Shown: positions 62,581-64,000 of the stretch, one piece after another
Position numbering within the stretch: position 1 is the first letter of the stretch
Layout: each line of letters opens with the position of its first letter
Source: Entamoeba invadens IP1
Lineage: Eukaryota > Evosea > Mastigamoebida > Endamoebidae
Length of the DNA stretch: 64,000 nucleotides
Direction of reading: 5' to 3'
NCBI RefSeq assembly: GCF_000330505.1
Contig: NW_004440432.1
Span: 65,971 to 129,970, forward strand
Notes under the pieces: model-generated
The model's database searches: none
Seen by the model: only the letters and a program-made list of their open reading frames with translations
What the model was told of the DNA's origin: nothing
Translations under genes and position numbers: made by a program

Positions 62581-64000
62581 ATGAGTAAATTAGAACCTAT
62601 TTATATGATGAATATCGTTTTGTACTTAGACTCGACGAAAACGTTACACAAGTTCTTTTGTGTGAGCAAAAAATGTAAAGAGGCAGTTGGAATGCTTCAC
62701 ATCATCCCGTACAGAATTTCTGATAACAAACCAACCTCAACCTTCCTTGAAAAGTTTTCGAAATTCTTCCCAAAGCTTCACACGGTGAAGTGTACGCTAT
62801 CAATGCTAAATGACATAAAGCTTCCGCGGAGTGTTGTGTTTCTTATAGGGTTTATAACCGCTTCACAAGAAACGAATTTCCAGTCAAATTGGCTTCAGAT
62901 GTGCGTCGAAGTCCACATACAAACAAACTGCTTTTCACGAGTGAACTACGCGAAAATGACAAATATCCAATCTCTCTATTTAGTCCTTCAAGCCAATTCC
63001 CAAGCTGGAAACGTGTTTTCGGGGAGACAACTTTCGTTCCTGCCGACACTCAAGAAAATCGTCATCGACTGCTTTGCAAACCACTTGGATGGCTTTTTGG
63101 AAGAGTATGACAAATCAACGAACCTCAAGTTCAAGAAGTCGATTTTCAAAATCAGAAATGCGGAAGAGAAGGACGTTGACAATTTGTACAAACTGAATTC
63201 GTTTGGCGCGTACGTTGGTCTGTATTTCCACCAAATCAGCGAACTTCCATATTTTGTGATATTACTTCCCTACTTCGGGTACTTAAATGTTGCTAAAGCA
63301 GACGACTTGGAAGCGGAGAAAATGTACATTCAATATGGGAAGAAGCTCCACCTTTATATTGGTTTAAATAAAAAGACAGAAAAACTTGCTATTCACAACA
63401 CACACATTCAATCCCTCTGTGTGACTGGTTTAGACTGTTCTAAAAATTTGACAGTTCCCACCAACCTCCAGAATTTAAAATTGACGCGGTGCACGTTACC
63501 GTCACTCGACTTGAAATACGTTTGTCTTGAAAATGTGACATTTGATAATGTGGTTGTGGATACAGTAACTTTTCCCTTTACACTAACGGGTCTGACGTGC
63601 GTGAAGTCGTGTGTGTCTACAATACACAACCTTCATTTACTCAATCTACCAGCATCAAAAATTCTTTCTGTTGCGTTAACACTCTCTCGTCCACTTCTTC
63701 CTACGAACCTGAACGAACTAATCTTCTCAAGTTCACCAGTCACTTTCTTCCCAAATATCATGAATTGCACTTTTCGGCAGTTGAAACTCTTCCGTTGTAA
63801 TGAACTTGTTAGTGTGCAGATACCAACAACAGTGACAATGTTAGCAGTGTGCTCTTGCAAAAACTTAACAAGTGTGGGTCTTGTTGGTGTCTCGCTCAGG
63901 AAAATTGAAATAACCGAGAATGTTCAGCTCTTAAATGTTCCTCTCGTTCCTCCTCTTGCGTCAATATACCTCTCAAAAAATCAATTGTTAAATCTCGTTC
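62581..64000 (+). CDS. F-box-like/leucine-rich-repeat protein, 3' end beyond window
   Basis: An open frame from ATG 62581 (MSKLEPIYMMNIVLYLDSTK) runs without a stop to the window end, at least 473 residues. The N-terminal block KLEPIYMMNIVLYL...HKFFCVSKKCKEAVGML matches that of the LRR protein at 34289-35920 (KLEPIFLANVLLY...FRVVSKSCLDAIKM), so they are members of one family. Irregular leucine-rich repeats follow (IQSLYLVLQANS, LKKIVIDCF, LQNLKLTRCTLPSLDLKYV, LNELIFSSSP). Several short open frames on the opposite strand here are shadows. The likely function is as for the related gene: an adaptor or scaffold with an F-box-like N-terminus. Confidence 0.78.
   Translation, partial: MSKLEPIYMMNIVLYLDSTKTLHKFFCVSKKCKEAVGMLHIIPYRISDNKPTSTFLEKFSKFFPKLHTVKCTLSMLNDIKLPRSVVFLIGFITASQETNFQSNWLQMCVEVHIQTNCFSRVNYAKMTNIQSLYLVLQANSQAGNVFSGRQLSFLPTLKKIVIDCFANHLDGFLEEYDKSTNLKFKKSIFKIRNAEEKDVDNLYKLNSFGAYVGLYFHQISELPYFVILLPYFGYLNVAKADDLEAEKMYIQYGKKLHLYIGLNKKTEKLAIHNTHIQSLCVTGLDCSKNLTVPTNLQNLKLTRCTLPSLDLKYVCLENVTFDNVVVDTVTFPFTLTGLTCVKSCVSTIHNLHLLNLPASKILSVALTLSRPLLPTNLNELIFSSSPVTFFPNIMNCTFRQLKLFRCNELVSVQIPTTVTMLAVCSCKNLTSVGLVGVSLRKIEITENVQLLNVPLVPPLASIYLSKNQLLNLV

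Noticed and set aside
63408..63860. Minus-strand frames opposite the partial LRR gene
   Set aside because: The plus strand is open for 473 codons to the window end with LRR pattern; these are shadows.
1..64000. tRNA or rRNA genes
   Set aside because: No TTC-loop/cloverleaf or rRNA core sequences were recognised by eye; a tRNAscan run would be decisive.

Overview
The window looks like a nuclear contig of an Entamoeba, most like the reptile parasite E. invadens. The genus is supported by several things in the sequence. Intergenic DNA is very AT-rich and genes are compact. Of thirteen introns I could place, mostly 40-180 nt, all but one begin with the Entamoeba donor GTTTGT. There are three very large receptor kinases with CXXC-repeat ectodomains (Entamoeba TMKs). 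The species is an inference: DNA transposons with terminal inverted repeats, including a TA-flanked Tc1/mariner-type end, are reported from E. invadens and E. moshkovskii but are scarce in E. histolytica.

Layout. 0.1-6.6 kb: a small spliced Cys-rich secreted protein, an F-box/WD40 protein, a longin R-SNARE, a CUE-domain protein and a secreted helical protein. 7.0-21.5 kb: two TMKs flank three secreted proteins, one lectin-like and two tandem ML (MD-2/NPC2-like) lipid-binding proteins, so this stretch is devoted to surface and secreted functions. 21.5-24.3 kb: two orphan genes and a MITE bracketed by 88-bp direct repeats. 24.3-29.3 kb, minus strand: an importin-7/8-like karyopherin, a spliced TMEM19/DUF92 membrane protein and a spliced coiled-coil protein. 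30.2-36 kb: a tiny membrane protein, an MPPED-type metallophosphoesterase, PWP1, and an F-box-like/LRR protein. 36.3-41.8 kb: a third TMK with a one-base frameshift inside its kinase domain. 42.5-45.2 kb: a four-finger C2H2 protein and a Q-rich coiled-coil protein. 45.2-53.2 kb: gene-poor, with a second MITE copy, a Tc1/mariner-like element spanning a 100-N gap, an R2R3 Myb protein, an FHA protein kinase and an 808-bp TIR element. 53.3-64 kb: a spliced WD40 protein, a UBE3A-like AZUL-HECT ligase, UTP21/WDR36, an ADA2 homologue whose intron holds a minisatellite, a RAD51-paralogue-like protein without Walker motifs, and the start of a second F-box-like/LRR gene that leaves the window.

Functional threads. 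PWP1 and UTP21 act in ribosome biogenesis. ADA2, Myb and the C2H2 protein are nuclear regulators. The F-box/WD40, F-box-like/LRR, CUE and HECT proteins belong to ubiquitin biology. The FHA kinase and the RAD51-like protein suggest DNA-damage functions. The TMKs, lectin-like and ML proteins belong to the cell surface or secretory route. Splice models were built by hand from donor and acceptor motifs, phase and family conservation, and no transcript evidence was available.
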